Shown in pieces: positions 46,647-54,204 of a stretch of DNA of 64,000 nucleotides. The stretch covers positions 1 through 64,000 of the forward strand of contig JAGCDJ010000025.1 of assembly GCA_017651185.1 (NCBI GenBank), given 5' to 3'. The position numbers were made by a program, and so were the translations under genes. This stretch comes from Bacteroidales bacterium (lineage in GTDB: Bacteria; Bacteroidota; Bacteroidia; Bacteroidales; ML635J-15). The notes under the pieces are model-generated. The model was not told the origin of the DNA and made no database searches. It worked only from the letters and a program-made list of their open reading frames with translations. Numbering within the stretch: the stretch's first letter is position 1; every line of letters begins with the position of its first letter.

Positions 46647-47305
46647 ATCTTCATGTAGTTCATTAACTGTTCGTAACGTTCACGATAGAAGTCATCGAGT
46701 TTGTTGCTTCCAGAGAAAAACGAGTTAACCTTGTAACCATATCGCTCAAGCGACTTAACCACTGGCGATATTTCGGTCATATTTACGACAAGGGTCACAT
46801 CTATTCTCGTTGAATCCTCGTATTCGGTCACATACGATGATATAATCTTTGCATTTTCCGATTCCACTATCCTAGCAATTTCCGACATGGAATAGTCGTG
46901 TACGCCCATTTCGAGGACAAGCACGGCACCTTTGGAATGCACGTTTGCCATCTTTGCCACTGCATCAAGCAAGTTCTGCATAGTAATTGCGCCGATATAC
47001 TTCCGATCCTCGTTCACTACAGGCACTATCGGCACAGAAAAATGTGTGGCAACGGCAAGCACATCAAGGACATGCTGGTTGGATTGCACGTAGGGACTCC
47101 TCATTACGCCAAAATCCGACAATGGTTCCTCAAACATTTCCTTGTCGTAAATCTCGTCCTCCGAAATTATACCTATATATAAATCGTCCTCGATCACCGG
47201 CAGGTACGACACCTTGAATGTATCCATCAGCGAAAGTGTCCGCGAACAGGTATATGATGTCGTCACATAAGGGACTGACGAATCGATAATGTCTTCTGCT
47301 TTCAA
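46643..47305 (-). CDS. CBS-domain protein
   Basis: A 220-residue cytoplasmic protein. Two CBS motifs cover about 1-60 (TLSLMDTFKVSYLPVIEDDL) and about 70-125 (HFSVPIVPVVNEDRKYIGAI), followed by an ACT-like C-terminal half (about 135-200, AVLVLEMGVHDYSMSEIAR). CBS pairs bind adenosine nucleotides and usually regulate a partner; the partner here is not known. In Bacteroidota this gene usually lies near NAD kinase, and here it is the first gene of the envelope operon. A TATCTTTG promoter box lies 26 bp upstream. Confidence 0.86.
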   Translation of the reverse strand: MKAEDIIDSSVPYVTTSYTCSRTLSLMDTFKVSYLPVIEDDLYIGIISEDEIYDKEMFEEPLSDFGVMRSPYVQSNQHVLDVLAVATHFSVPIVPVVNEDRKYIGAITMQNLLDAVAKMANVHSKGAVLVLEMGVHDYSMSEIARIVESENAKIISSYVTEYEDSTRIDVTLVVNMTEISPVVKSLERYGYKVNSFFSGSNKLDDFYRERYEQLMNYMKI

Positions 47306-47330
47306 CTTTGTTGCATTTAAAATGAAAGCG

Positions 47331-47338
47331 CAAAGATA
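47331..47338 (-). promoter_or_regulatory. -7 box (TATCTTTG) of the envelope operon
   Basis: On the minus strand, TATCTTTG matches TAnnTTTG; transcription would start near 47324 for the CBS gene at 47305. This is probably the main promoter of the ten-gene operon ending with murI. Confidence 0.65.
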
Positions 47339-47387
47339 AGATTTAATTGGTTATGGTTATATTTTATGTATGCTCACAATACATTTG

Positions 47388-47413
47388 TAGGCACGCAATG
47401 CATTGCATGCCTA
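47388..47413. repeat. REP-like palindrome
   Basis: GTAGGCACGCAATGCATTGC continues into ATGCCTAC, an almost perfect palindrome of the same plan as 5386-5405 and 21609-21628. Coordinates are approximate by 2 bp. Confidence 0.65.
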
Positions 47414-47440
47414 CAAAATTACATCCCAGCTACGCAGGTC

Positions 47441-47510
47441 TGTGATTTTTGGCTACACCTCAGCAAAACAAAAGTCCTCCGTTTGTTTTGTTCTGCCTTC
47501 GGTTTGCACA
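47441..47510 (-). repeat. dispersed repeat, copy B (inverse of 21462-21532)
   Basis: The reverse complement reads GTGCAAACCGAAGGCA ... AAACGGAGGACTTTTG ... TTTGCTGAGGTG, matching copy A over about 70 bp. As in copy A, a REP-like palindrome lies just beyond it. Confidence 0.8.
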
Positions 47511-47542
47511 AAAATTGTCAATTGTTCATTGTAAATTATCCA

Positions 47543-48073
47543 TTAATCAACAAACCTTACCCCTTCTAAAACTTCGTGCAAGTCGGGATTCGTGGGGTCG
47601 GTAATATTGTCAGTTGCAACGCGGACTACATATTTCTTTTCTGTGTTGTAGATGTAGCAGCACATCTTGAAATAGTCGTTGTCGTCGGTGAAGACCTTCC
47701 AAGTGTAGTCGCCGATTACAATGTCGTCGTGACGGCTTTCGGCAGGATATTTGGAGATAGTTTCCTCAAGGCTTGGCGAATCCCAATGTTTCACTTCAAA
47801 TTCGAGTTTTGAACCTTTCTTTCTGATGCCTGAATTAGAATAGGCAATATTGACTTCCCACTTTTCGGTAGGCAAAGTGATTTGATAATCAGAATAGTGA
47901 TAGTAAGTCTCAGGTTCTGGTGCTGACTCCTCGTTATCTTGCTCTACATTAGCCTCGACATTCGTCGTTTCGGTTTCTTCATTTGCATATTCGGATGCTT
48001 TTGCATTGCCATTGCAACTTGCCAGCATTCCTACTACAGAAACGACGGCTAAAATCATAAAAAACTTCTTCAT
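47543..48073 (-). CDS. small lipoprotein of unknown function
   Basis: A 176-residue protein with a lipoprotein signal (VSVVGMLASCNGNAKASEYA; lipid cysteine in LASC). The mature part begins with an acidic, low-complexity linker (ETTNVEANVEQDNEESAPEP) and ends in a small folded domain (about 60-176: ITLPTEKWEVNIAY, SLEETISKYPAESRHDDIVI, YVVRVATDNITDPTNP). I do not recognise the domain. The start at 48073 was chosen because it begins the signal peptide; the frame extends upstream to 48154 without a plausible N-terminus. Its signal peptide resembles those of the two neighbouring lipoproteins (48178 and 49513). It has its own promoter box at 48118-48125. Confidence 0.75.
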   Translation of the reverse strand: MKKFFMILAVVSVVGMLASCNGNAKASEYANEETETTNVEANVEQDNEESAPEPETYYHYSDYQITLPTEKWEVNIAYSNSGIRKKGSKLEFEVKHWDSPSLEETISKYPAESRHDDIVIGDYTWKVFTDDNDYFKMCCYIYNTEKKYVVRVATDNITDPTNPDLHEVLEGVRFVD

Positions 48074-48117
48074 ATTAAAACTATTATTGTTGTTATACCT
48101 TTTATCTTGTGACTTCA

Positions 48118-48125
48118 CAAAAATA
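48118..48125 (-). promoter_or_regulatory. -7 box (TATTTTTG) for the small lipoprotein
   Basis: On the minus strand, TATTTTTG matches TAnnTTTG, 45 bp before the ATG at 48073. Confidence 0.45.
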
Positions 48126-48177
48126 CAAAAATTATTGTTGCCCGGGAACAACAAACTACTGTATGCCTTTTAGTCAA

Positions 48178-48885
48178 TTATTTTGCACAAACTGGACGAA
48201 TAGGATTTCCATAATGCCGATTCTGGTAGCTGATTCTATGTTCTATTGAATCCAAGAATATATCGTAGGCATAACACGGATAGTCGGTGTTAACTGAATT
48301 TGACCAATACTCTCCTCTTTTACCATCATCGAATAAGGCTTGACCAGACCTAGAACCAGGAATTGGAAGGAAAATTGTATTTCCGTTTACACCCTTTACC
48401 TCATAGCCGTTATTCTTCCAAGTCCAAGTACACTTATCCAGCAACTCCTGAAGCTCGGCACGAGTGGGAATACGCCATCCATTGCCCCAGTTGGCTGTTG
48501 CAGCATCGTCGGACACCTCCAATGTCGTCAAATTGTCGGTAAAATCGCTTTCGCCATATTTCGAGATATTGCAATATTTTGTAAGCGTATTGTCGCTACC
48601 CTTGCACATACTATAAGTTGACCATTCATAATTCACCTTTGCCGAAAGCTCGCCCCAAGAAAAGTAATCGCCATACTCCTCGGAATTACTTGCTCCCACA
48701 TTGCAGGTTGCCCAGCGTACCGACAAGCCAAGGTCAACCCAGTCGTGACCAGCAAGAGTACCAGTTGTTGCTACTTCTTCAACAGTTCCTTCTATTTCGG
48801 CTTCGGCAGTCTTGCCATTGCCATTACAACTTGCCAAAATTCCTGCTAAAGAAATGATGGACAAAACAATTAACATTCTATTCAT
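48178..48885 (-). CDS. lipoprotein with 'DLGLPSG/FISUMP-like' module (first)
   Basis: A 235-residue protein. The lipoprotein signal is IVLSIISLAGILASCNG (start ATG 48885, not TTG 48891). The rest is one module, about 45-235: DWVDLGLSVRWATCNVGASN, YGDYFSWGE, LEVSDDAATANWGNGWRIPT, ELLDKCTWTWKNNGYEVKG and a final PIRPVCAK. The same module occurs in the giant protein (about 131-322) and in the lipoprotein at 49513. It is common in gut Bacteroidales lipoproteins; its function is not established. A lectin or C-type-lectin-like fold is often suspected, but this is a guess. Confidence 0.85.
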   Translation of the reverse strand: MNRMLIVLSIISLAGILASCNGNGKTAEAEIEGTVEEVATTGTLAGHDWVDLGLSVRWATCNVGASNSEEYGDYFSWGELSAKVNYEWSTYSMCKGSDNTLTKYCNISKYGESDFTDNLTTLEVSDDAATANWGNGWRIPTRAELQELLDKCTWTWKNNGYEVKGVNGNTIFLPIPGSRSGQALFDDGKRGEYWSNSVNTDYPCYAYDIFLDSIEHRISYQNRHYGNPIRPVCAK

Positions 48886-48996
48886 ATTCAAAAATTTAAA
48901 GATTCAACGATTCAAATTGCTACCATAGCATCAGATTAAGTAACAAAAAACAGCAGCCAGCAACCGCCAACTGCCGTTATTGTTTGATATACATCA

Positions 48997-49365
48997 CTAT
49001 TTGCGATCTTCACGATCCAATATCCTATTATGGCAAGGTTCTGTAATTCTCAACTTATTTTCTTCGAGCAAAGTGTATGCACATCCTAAAACCGATTTGT
49101 CAGAAACATTGGTGAAGAATATCGAATCTTCAGTTGTCTCATAAGTAAAATCATAGCTTTTACCTTCTTCGGATGAAATAAATTTTCCTGTTTTGTCATC
49201 GTTGAACTGATATGTAACGATTGTACCGAAGAAATTACTTGTCCACTGTCCCTTTACCAAAGGAGATGTTGATTCTGAATTTTCGGATGTTGCACCGTTG
49301 TTGCACGAATAGAGCATTACCAATGCGAATGCTACTGTTGCCAAAAATACTAATGTTTTTTTCAT
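48997..49365 (-). CDS. small lipoprotein of unknown function
   Basis: A 122-residue protein with a lipoprotein signal (VFLATVAFALVMLYSCNNGA). The mature part (about 25-120) reads as a small antiparallel beta domain: VKGQWTSNFFGTIVTYQFND, DKTGKFISSEEGKSYDFTY, EDSIFFTNVSDKSVLG and ENKLRITEPCHNRIL. This pattern resembles lipocalin-like or META-like domains, but no motif is decisive. It lies between two 'DLGLPSG' lipoprotein genes. Confidence 0.72.
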   Translation of the reverse strand: MKKTLVFLATVAFALVMLYSCNNGATSENSESTSPLVKGQWTSNFFGTIVTYQFNDDKTGKFISSEEGKSYDFTYETTEDSIFFTNVSDKSVLGCAYTLLEENKLRITEPCHNRILDREDRK

Positions 49366-49401
49366 ATCTATAAAAATTTAAATTAATAATTCTGTTGTAT
49401 T

Positions 49402-49506
49402 GGGGCGAAAGGCTAACAGCCAAGCAGTCCAGCAGTCCAGCAGGCTAACAGACTAACAGTCTTGCTGTCTTTCTGTTCGCAGTTTGGCTGTTCGCTGCTT
49501 AGCCCC
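49402..49506. repeat. 105-bp intergenic hairpin element built of degenerate 8-bp words (element 1)
   Basis: It begins GGGGCGAAAGGC and ends TTAGCCCC, and the ends are complementary. The interior parses as consecutive 8-mers: AGGCTAAC AGCCAAGC; AGTCCAGC twice; AGGCTAAC AGACTAAC; AGTCTTGC TGTCTTTC; and so on, with two 7-mers near the end. Early words are complementary to late ones, so the element folds on itself. Related elements are at 50290-50420 and 53982-54092. Confidence 0.75.
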
Positions 49507-49512
49507 ATTTCT

Positions 49513-50229
49513 TTATTTTGCGCACACTGGACGAATAGTGAGTCCATCATTGCGATACAAATTGCTAATTTCTCGATAATTCGAAGATGACTCCATCGTG
49601 AAAATCAAAATCTTTGCCATATACAAGTTTTGTTCTAGAGAAAGAGAACGCGTCCAATAATAACCGTAGGTAATTTTTGAGGGATTACCTGAGATAAGGT
49701 CACTTTCTTTAAAATATCCAGCGGCTGGAAGGAAAATAGTTTTTCCGTTTGTTCCTTTAACTTCATAACCATTCGCTTTCTTAGTCCAAGTACATTTGTC
49801 AAGCAATTCTTTAAACTCTTCTTCTGTAGGAATACGCCAATCCTTACCCCAGTTTGCAGATGCAGCATCATCAGTTTCTTCCAAGATTTCCAGTTTATCA
49901 TCATATGTATATTTGGTCAAACCAGCATCAAAATACCGATATGTTTCCCTATTGAAAATCTCTTTTGTCTTTGTTTCACCCCAAGCAAAATAATTGCCGT
50001 ATTCTTCTGGTTTGCTTGCTCCTACATTGCAAGTCGCCCACTTAGTACCACTTGGCAAACCCAAGTCAACCCAGTCGTGACCTGCAAGACTACCAGTTGT
50101 TGGCTCTTCGACAACGGCATTAGTGTTCTCTTCTTTACTTCCAGCTTCGGCAGTCTTACCATTGCCATTACAACTTGCCAACATTCCTGCTACAGAAACG
50201 ATGGCGAAAAATAACAATATTTTTTTCAT
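49513..50229 (-). CDS. lipoprotein with 'DLGLPSG/FISUMP-like' module (second)
   Basis: A 238-residue protein. The signal is LFFAIVSVAGMLASCNGNGK (start ATG 50229; a TTG 6 bp upstream is less likely). After an acidic linker come DWVDLGLPSGTKWATCNVGA, YGNYFAWGET, LEETDDAASANWGKDWRIPT, KELLDKCTWTKKANGYEVKG and the C-terminal LTIRPVCAK. It is a paralogue of the lipoprotein at 48178, and both resemble residues about 131-322 of the giant protein. Probably exported to the outer membrane, function unknown. Period-8 hairpin elements lie on both sides of the gene. Confidence 0.85.
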   Translation of the reverse strand: MKKILLFFAIVSVAGMLASCNGNGKTAEAGSKEENTNAVVEEPTTGSLAGHDWVDLGLPSGTKWATCNVGASKPEEYGNYFAWGETKTKEIFNRETYRYFDAGLTKYTYDDKLEILEETDDAASANWGKDWRIPTEEEFKELLDKCTWTKKANGYEVKGTNGKTIFLPAAGYFKESDLISGNPSKITYGYYWTRSLSLEQNLYMAKILIFTMESSSNYREISNLYRNDGLTIRPVCAK

Positions 50230-50289
50230 ATTCAAATGTTTAAAAATTTAACGTTCAAGGTTCAAAAATTCAAAGTTCAATGTTTTGGA

Positions 50290-50420
50290 CGAAAAGGCTT
50301 TGATGTCTGACTGTCCGACAGGCTTGCTGTCTTGCAGCCTCATTGTCTTGCAGGCTTGCAGACAGACAGACTGGTCTTCCGTTAGACAGGTCTTCTGTTT
50401 GCCTGTCAGCCTTTCAGCCC
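50290..50420. repeat. 131-bp intergenic element built of degenerate 8-bp words (element 2)
   Basis: It runs from GGCTTTGA to AGCCTTTCAGCCCTTT and parses into about sixteen 8-mers, for example TGTCTGAC TGTCCGAC; AGGCTTGC TGTCTTGC; AGCCTCAT TGTCTTGC; AGGCTTGC AGACAGAC; AGACTGGT. The consensus is near WGNCTTGC. It contains many mutually complementary words. A run of heptamers (GTTCAA-type, 50252-50282) lies just before it. Confidence 0.75.
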
Positions 50421-50421
50421 T

Positions 50422-51471
50422 TTATTTGCGTACCCAGTCGGTAACTTCGTGCCATTCACTATTTGTACGCTCAACGCCACTCTCGTAACCCGAATTCTTT
50501 ATATAGGTACTAAATGCTACCATATTGCGACCATCTGCCAGTTCATATACAACCCAATAACTTATCCTCTTTTTCCAAGTCGTACCTTCATATCTTGTTC
50601 CAGATGTATGTTCGTGCTTTGTCTCTTTCCATTCGCTGGTAAGACCTACGGCAGCAACCTTGCAATTCTTGAGTTCAGGGTGCTTTTCCCTATCGTATCC
50701 TGCATACGGACGCGAAGATTCGTATTCCATAATTTCGCTTTCGGCACCTGCATTCTTCAACATTATCTTGTCTTCCAACATCGCAACCGTATATTTTAGT
50801 TCCGGGTCATAGTGGTCGTGCCTAATTGTGTATGTTCTCCGGTCGAGCAAAAGTACACCATACACATATCCGACAAGCAATAAGGACGGATTTCCTGTAT
50901 ATTTGCCATCTGCATTACTTTGATTGTTGGAACCGAGAACTTTTACACTTGTATCAAAGAATTTTATTGAACCAGGTTCGCTGAGATTAACAACCTTTAA
51001 ACTTCTACCATCCGAAAATTTCTGCATAACATAGTGTGCAGTACCAAAAGCACCCTCGTCCTTTGTTACAAAATTAAGTGTTCCAATATGCGGAGATATG
51101 ATAGTTCCGTCTTCGCTGATAGAGCCCTTGTCTTCGCCACGGTTGTTTGTAAACTTACCAGTACTTGGGTCTAACTTAATGACATCGCCTTTCTTATTGC
51201 CAGCCATTTCGTCTAGCATTGTAATCTCAAGGGTTGCTGGATTCCATGTACAAACAGGCACTTCACCATTCTTACCCAACGAAAATGTTGCTGGTTTTGC
51301 CTTCGCATCTGCCTTAGGCACTTCACAAGCCTTGCCTTGCTTTGCCTCATTAGCCTTGTTCTTTACCGCCTTAGCCAATCCGCCCAACAACTGAGCATCT
51401 GCATTATAACTTACACCAAACATAATGGTCAGCAATGCAACCACCTTGAGAAATGTATTAATTCTTGCCAT
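50422..51471 (-). CDS. secreted protein of unknown function, tandem paralogue 1
   Basis: A 349-residue protein with a signal peptide ending VSYNADAQ. A basic helix (LLGGLAKAVKNKANEAKQGK) follows, then a beta-rich domain (about 60-200, with CTWNPATLEITMLDEMAGNK) and a C-terminal half (about 230-349) almost identical to that of the neighbour at 51508 (SRPYAGYDREKHPELKNCKV, ISYWVVYELADGRNMVAFST, DWVRK). The middle (about 150-225) differs strongly. I do not recognise the family. Its 36-bp distance from the paralogue indicates one operon of three related genes. No lipobox and no T9SS tail, so it is probably periplasmic. Confidence 0.82.
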   Translation of the reverse strand: MARINTFLKVVALLTIMFGVSYNADAQLLGGLAKAVKNKANEAKQGKACEVPKADAKAKPATFSLGKNGEVPVCTWNPATLEITMLDEMAGNKKGDVIKLDPSTGKFTNNRGEDKGSISEDGTIISPHIGTLNFVTKDEGAFGTAHYVMQKFSDGRSLKVVNLSEPGSIKFFDTSVKVLGSNNQSNADGKYTGNPSLLLVGYVYGVLLLDRRTYTIRHDHYDPELKYTVAMLEDKIMLKNAGAESEIMEYESSRPYAGYDREKHPELKNCKVAAVGLTSEWKETKHEHTSGTRYEGTTWKKRISYWVVYELADGRNMVAFSTYIKNSGYESGVERTNSEWHEVTDWVRK

Positions 51472-51507
51472 AATAATACTATTTAAAAGTTATTAATCAA
51501 TTTATTA

Positions 51508-52515
51508 CTATTTGCGTACCCAGTCGGTAATTTCGTGGATTCCATTGTTTGCTCGTTCGATTCCACTTTCATAACCAGATTTTTTAATATAAGTGCTTAA
51601 TGCCACCATATTACGACCATCGGCTAACTCATATACAACCCAATAACTTATCCTCTTTTTCCAAGTTGTACCATCATATCTTGAACCCGTAGTATGGTCA
51701 TGCTTTGTTTCTTTCCACTCACTTGTAAGACCGACAGCGGCAACCTTGCAATTCTTTAGTTCAGGATACTTCTCCCTGTCGAATCCTGCATACGGACGCG
51801 AAGATTCATAATCCATAATCTCGCTTTCTGTGCCGGCATTCTTCCATACAATCTTGTCTTCCAACTGTTCGGTCGTAAATTTAAGGTCAGGATCGTAACC
51901 AAGAACAATCTTTGTACATTCCTTTTCAGAGAAAAATAGTCCATAATACACATATCCCGCCAACAATAAACTTACAGAACCATCGCATGTGCCATCCATA
52001 ACATCTTTTCCACCATAACCAGAACAGTCTTTGGCACTTAGGCTACCAAGCCGTTTTCCATCTTTATACACTTGATACTTCACACCCGATTGTCCATCTG
52101 TTGTCCTATAATTGCTAACACCAATTTTCAAAGCGCCCAAATATGGAGATTGAATATTTAAATCTTCGTTAATAGAACCTTTTGCTTCTCCATTGCTACT
52201 TGTAAATACACCTGTATTCGGGTCGAGTTTATAAACATCACCTGCTTTGTTTCCATTCAAGTTTGTCTTTATTGTAATTTCAAGGGTTGCAGGATTCCAT
52301 GTACAAGCAACAGTGCCATTAACAGTGAAAGTAACAATTCCTGCTTTGGCATCGGGTGTAGGTATGCCACAAGTCTTTTCCTGTTTAGACTGCTGCGTCT
52401 TGTTCTTTACTGCTTTTGCGATTCCGCCCAAAAGTTGAGCATCGGCATTGTAACTTACACCAAACATAATGGTCAACAATGCCATCAGTTTAAAAAAGAT
52501 ACCAATTCTTGCCAT
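51508..52515 (-). CDS. secreted protein of unknown function, tandem paralogue 2
   Basis: A 335-residue protein with the signal peptide region IFFKLMALLTIMFGVSYNAD and the basic helix LLGGIAKAVKNKTQQSKQEK. It has the same plan as paralogue 1: CTWNPATLEITIKTNLNGNK in the first domain and a C-terminal half with SRPYAGFDREKYPELKNCKV and SYWVVYELADGRNMVALSTY. The middle holds GSLSAKDCSGYGGKDVMDGT, not shared with its neighbour. It is 60 bp from paralogue 3. Function unknown; tandem duplication followed by divergence of the centre is evident. Confidence 0.82.
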   Translation of the reverse strand: MARIGIFFKLMALLTIMFGVSYNADAQLLGGIAKAVKNKTQQSKQEKTCGIPTPDAKAGIVTFTVNGTVACTWNPATLEITIKTNLNGNKAGDVYKLDPNTGVFTSSNGEAKGSINEDLNIQSPYLGALKIGVSNYRTTDGQSGVKYQVYKDGKRLGSLSAKDCSGYGGKDVMDGTCDGSVSLLLAGYVYYGLFFSEKECTKIVLGYDPDLKFTTEQLEDKIVWKNAGTESEIMDYESSRPYAGFDREKYPELKNCKVAAVGLTSEWKETKHDHTTGSRYDGTTWKKRISYWVVYELADGRNMVALSTYIKKSGYESGIERANNGIHEITDWVRK

Positions 52516-52575
52516 AACTATTTTATTTTAAATTTATCAAATTTGTTACTTAACTCACTTGTATCTTATTATTGA

Positions 52576-53844
52576 TTAATAGTTTACAAAATACCAGTGG
52601 AACTTGCCGTACAGATATTTCTCTGTGGTTGCATTGGCAACAAACCTTGACTCTCCGTAACTTCCACCACCTATATAATCCTGACGGATTGGGTACTGTG
52701 TAGCCAGCTTGTGACCTGGGTGCTCATCGTCGATAATAATAACCTCCGCATGTTTGAGACGGTACTCGGGAATTCCAACAGAATTCTTAACTATATCCCA
52801 CTTTGCCGTTGCATCGGCTGGACAAAAAACTTCAACAAGTTGCATTGAAGGATAGTTTTTCTTAAGTTGGCTCTTCAGGTTGTTCTCGATTGCTGCATCA
52901 CGCTGTGACGGCTTGGTTACCGATCTCGTGGCTTTCTCGCAATGTGCAATACGCGCCTTGTCGAGTTCATCGGCAGTGCGGAACTTAATAGGAAGATTTG
53001 CAATCGAATCGGCAGGCATCTGATCCATTGCCGACTTCAATTCGTTAAGATAAAGATTTTCGGCAGTCGGGAAAATCTTACCTTGGTTAACTATTTCCAT
53101 ATCAATCCAATGCAAAATTTCACGAATGAACCACATCTTTGCGGCAACGGTCTTGCAGGTGTTCATCTTGTCGAGTTGTTCACGAACATATCCGCTGATA
53201 TCGTTGAGCGGCGATACACCCTCCTCCAGCGCGGTCTTTACAAACATATTATATAACGTACCGTACGACTGGAATTGTCCCATATTTACCAAGCTGAGAA
53301 AATCGGAAACGACTTCACTGTCGGAAGACGAATTATTCCACGGCGACTTTTTCGACAATTCCATCCTATAGAGTTCTCCAGTTGTCACTGGCCAGTCACC
53401 TGATACATAACCTATTACAAATTTAGCCTGTGGCAATGCACCTACTAGCACATCGTAGTCGATACCATATCTAAGGCTGAGCGCGTATTCGAAGAAAAGG
53501 CAGGCACGAACAATGTCCTCGGGCGCCGACTCCTTGGTGACAGTGGTTGCAACATGGAAGTTGTAGTCGGCAGCAGTCTCATACGGCGACATCTTATCCA
53601 ATGCAGCCTTATCAACAGGGCTTAAAGATTGCTGTTGCTGTGCTTTCGGACTGCTTGAATTCTGTTGCTGACTTTTTCCGTTCTGCGTTTTGTCGGTCTG
53701 CGACTGGTTGTGCTGCATCTGCTGAACAGCCTTGTTCTTTGCCTTGTTGAGCATTCCTCCCAACTGAGCCTCGGCATTATAACTTACACCAAACAAAATG
53801 GCCATTATTGCCATTACCTTAAATAAATTACTCATTCTTACCAT
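52576..53844 (-). CDS. secreted protein of unknown function, tandem paralogue 3 (related N-terminus)
   Basis: A 422-residue protein. The signal and first helix (LFGVSYNAEAQ, GGMLNKAKNKAVQQ) match paralogues 1 and 2, but the rest is different: a Gln/Ser-rich stretch (about 45-75), then an alpha-rich region (about 80-310, with DYNFHVATTVTKESAPEDIV and NMGQFQSYGTLYNMFVKTAL) and a C-terminal beta part (KWDIVKNSVGIPEYRLKHAE, FHWYFVNY). No active-site motif seen. It is first in the three-gene operon and preceded by a TAACTTTG box at 53908-53915. Probably periplasmic or attached to the envelope; role unknown. Confidence 0.82.
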   Translation of the reverse strand: MVRMSNLFKVMAIMAILFGVSYNAEAQLGGMLNKAKNKAVQQMQHNQSQTDKTQNGKSQQQNSSSPKAQQQQSLSPVDKAALDKMSPYETAADYNFHVATTVTKESAPEDIVRACLFFEYALSLRYGIDYDVLVGALPQAKFVIGYVSGDWPVTTGELYRMELSKKSPWNNSSSDSEVVSDFLSLVNMGQFQSYGTLYNMFVKTALEEGVSPLNDISGYVREQLDKMNTCKTVAAKMWFIREILHWIDMEIVNQGKIFPTAENLYLNELKSAMDQMPADSIANLPIKFRTADELDKARIAHCEKATRSVTKPSQRDAAIENNLKSQLKKNYPSMQLVEVFCPADATAKWDIVKNSVGIPEYRLKHAEVIIIDDEHPGHKLATQYPIRQDYIGGGSYGESRFVANATTEKYLYGKFHWYFVNY

Positions 53845-53907
53845 AATATTTTCAAATTAAAAGTTACTAAAATTAAAACATTGTCACTCCTACGAGTTTC
53901 CGGAAGA

Positions 53908-53915
53908 CAAAGTTA
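53908..53915 (-). promoter_or_regulatory. -7 box (TAACTTTG) of the three-paralogue operon
   Basis: On the minus strand, TAACTTTG matches TAnnTTTG, 64 bp before the ATG at 53844. Confidence 0.5.
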
Positions 53916-53981
53916 GGACTACAAGGGAGTTGCGCGTTTGGCAATTTATGACAAAGATTGTGCAGATGGTTACAAAGTGCA

Positions 53982-54092
53982 GGGGCGAAGGCAAAAAACA
54001 GGAAGTGTTGCCCCCATCATTAAGGTCGTTAACGGTCTTAATGGCCTTAACGCAAGGGGGGCACACCTTCTCTTCTTTTAGCCTTTTAGCCC
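53982..54092. repeat. 111-bp intergenic hairpin element (element 3)
   Basis: It begins GGGGCGAAGGC and ends GCCTTTTAGCCC, like elements 1 and 2. Nested stems include GTGT-GCCCCC with GGGGGGCACAC (about 54005-54015 with 54056-54066), and a central run of 9-mers, TTAAGGTCG TTAACGGTC, TTAATGGCC TTAAC (54020-54051). It lies in the 360-bp gap 53845-54204, which has no gene. The gap also holds the promoter of the paralogue operon and, at 54135, the first 39-bp repeat. Confidence 0.75.
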
Positions 54093-54134
54093 AGCGTTTA
54101 AACGATTATAAATTATTGATATTTAGAAATATAC

Positions 54135-54173
54135 AAAATATTCGTACAAATTTACGATTGAATCGAAAAATTG
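54135..54173 (+). repeat. 39-bp direct repeat, left copy
   Basis: Starts AAAATATTCGTACAAATTTA and is identical over 39 bp to 55352-55390, on the other side of the ATPase gene. It lies just upstream of the ATPase promoter box. Confidence 0.92.
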
Positions 54174-54176
54174 CAC

Positions 54177-54184
54177 TATATTTG
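54177..54184 (+). promoter_or_regulatory. -7 box (TATATTTG) of the ATPase gene
   Basis: TATATTTG matches TAnnTTTG, 20 bp before the ATG at 54205. The equivalent place after the right repeat copy (55391-55400) reads TACTGCGCCT, so the promoter is not conserved there. Confidence 0.6.
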
Positions 54185-54204
54185 CCAGCGAAATATAAAA
54201 TTAT

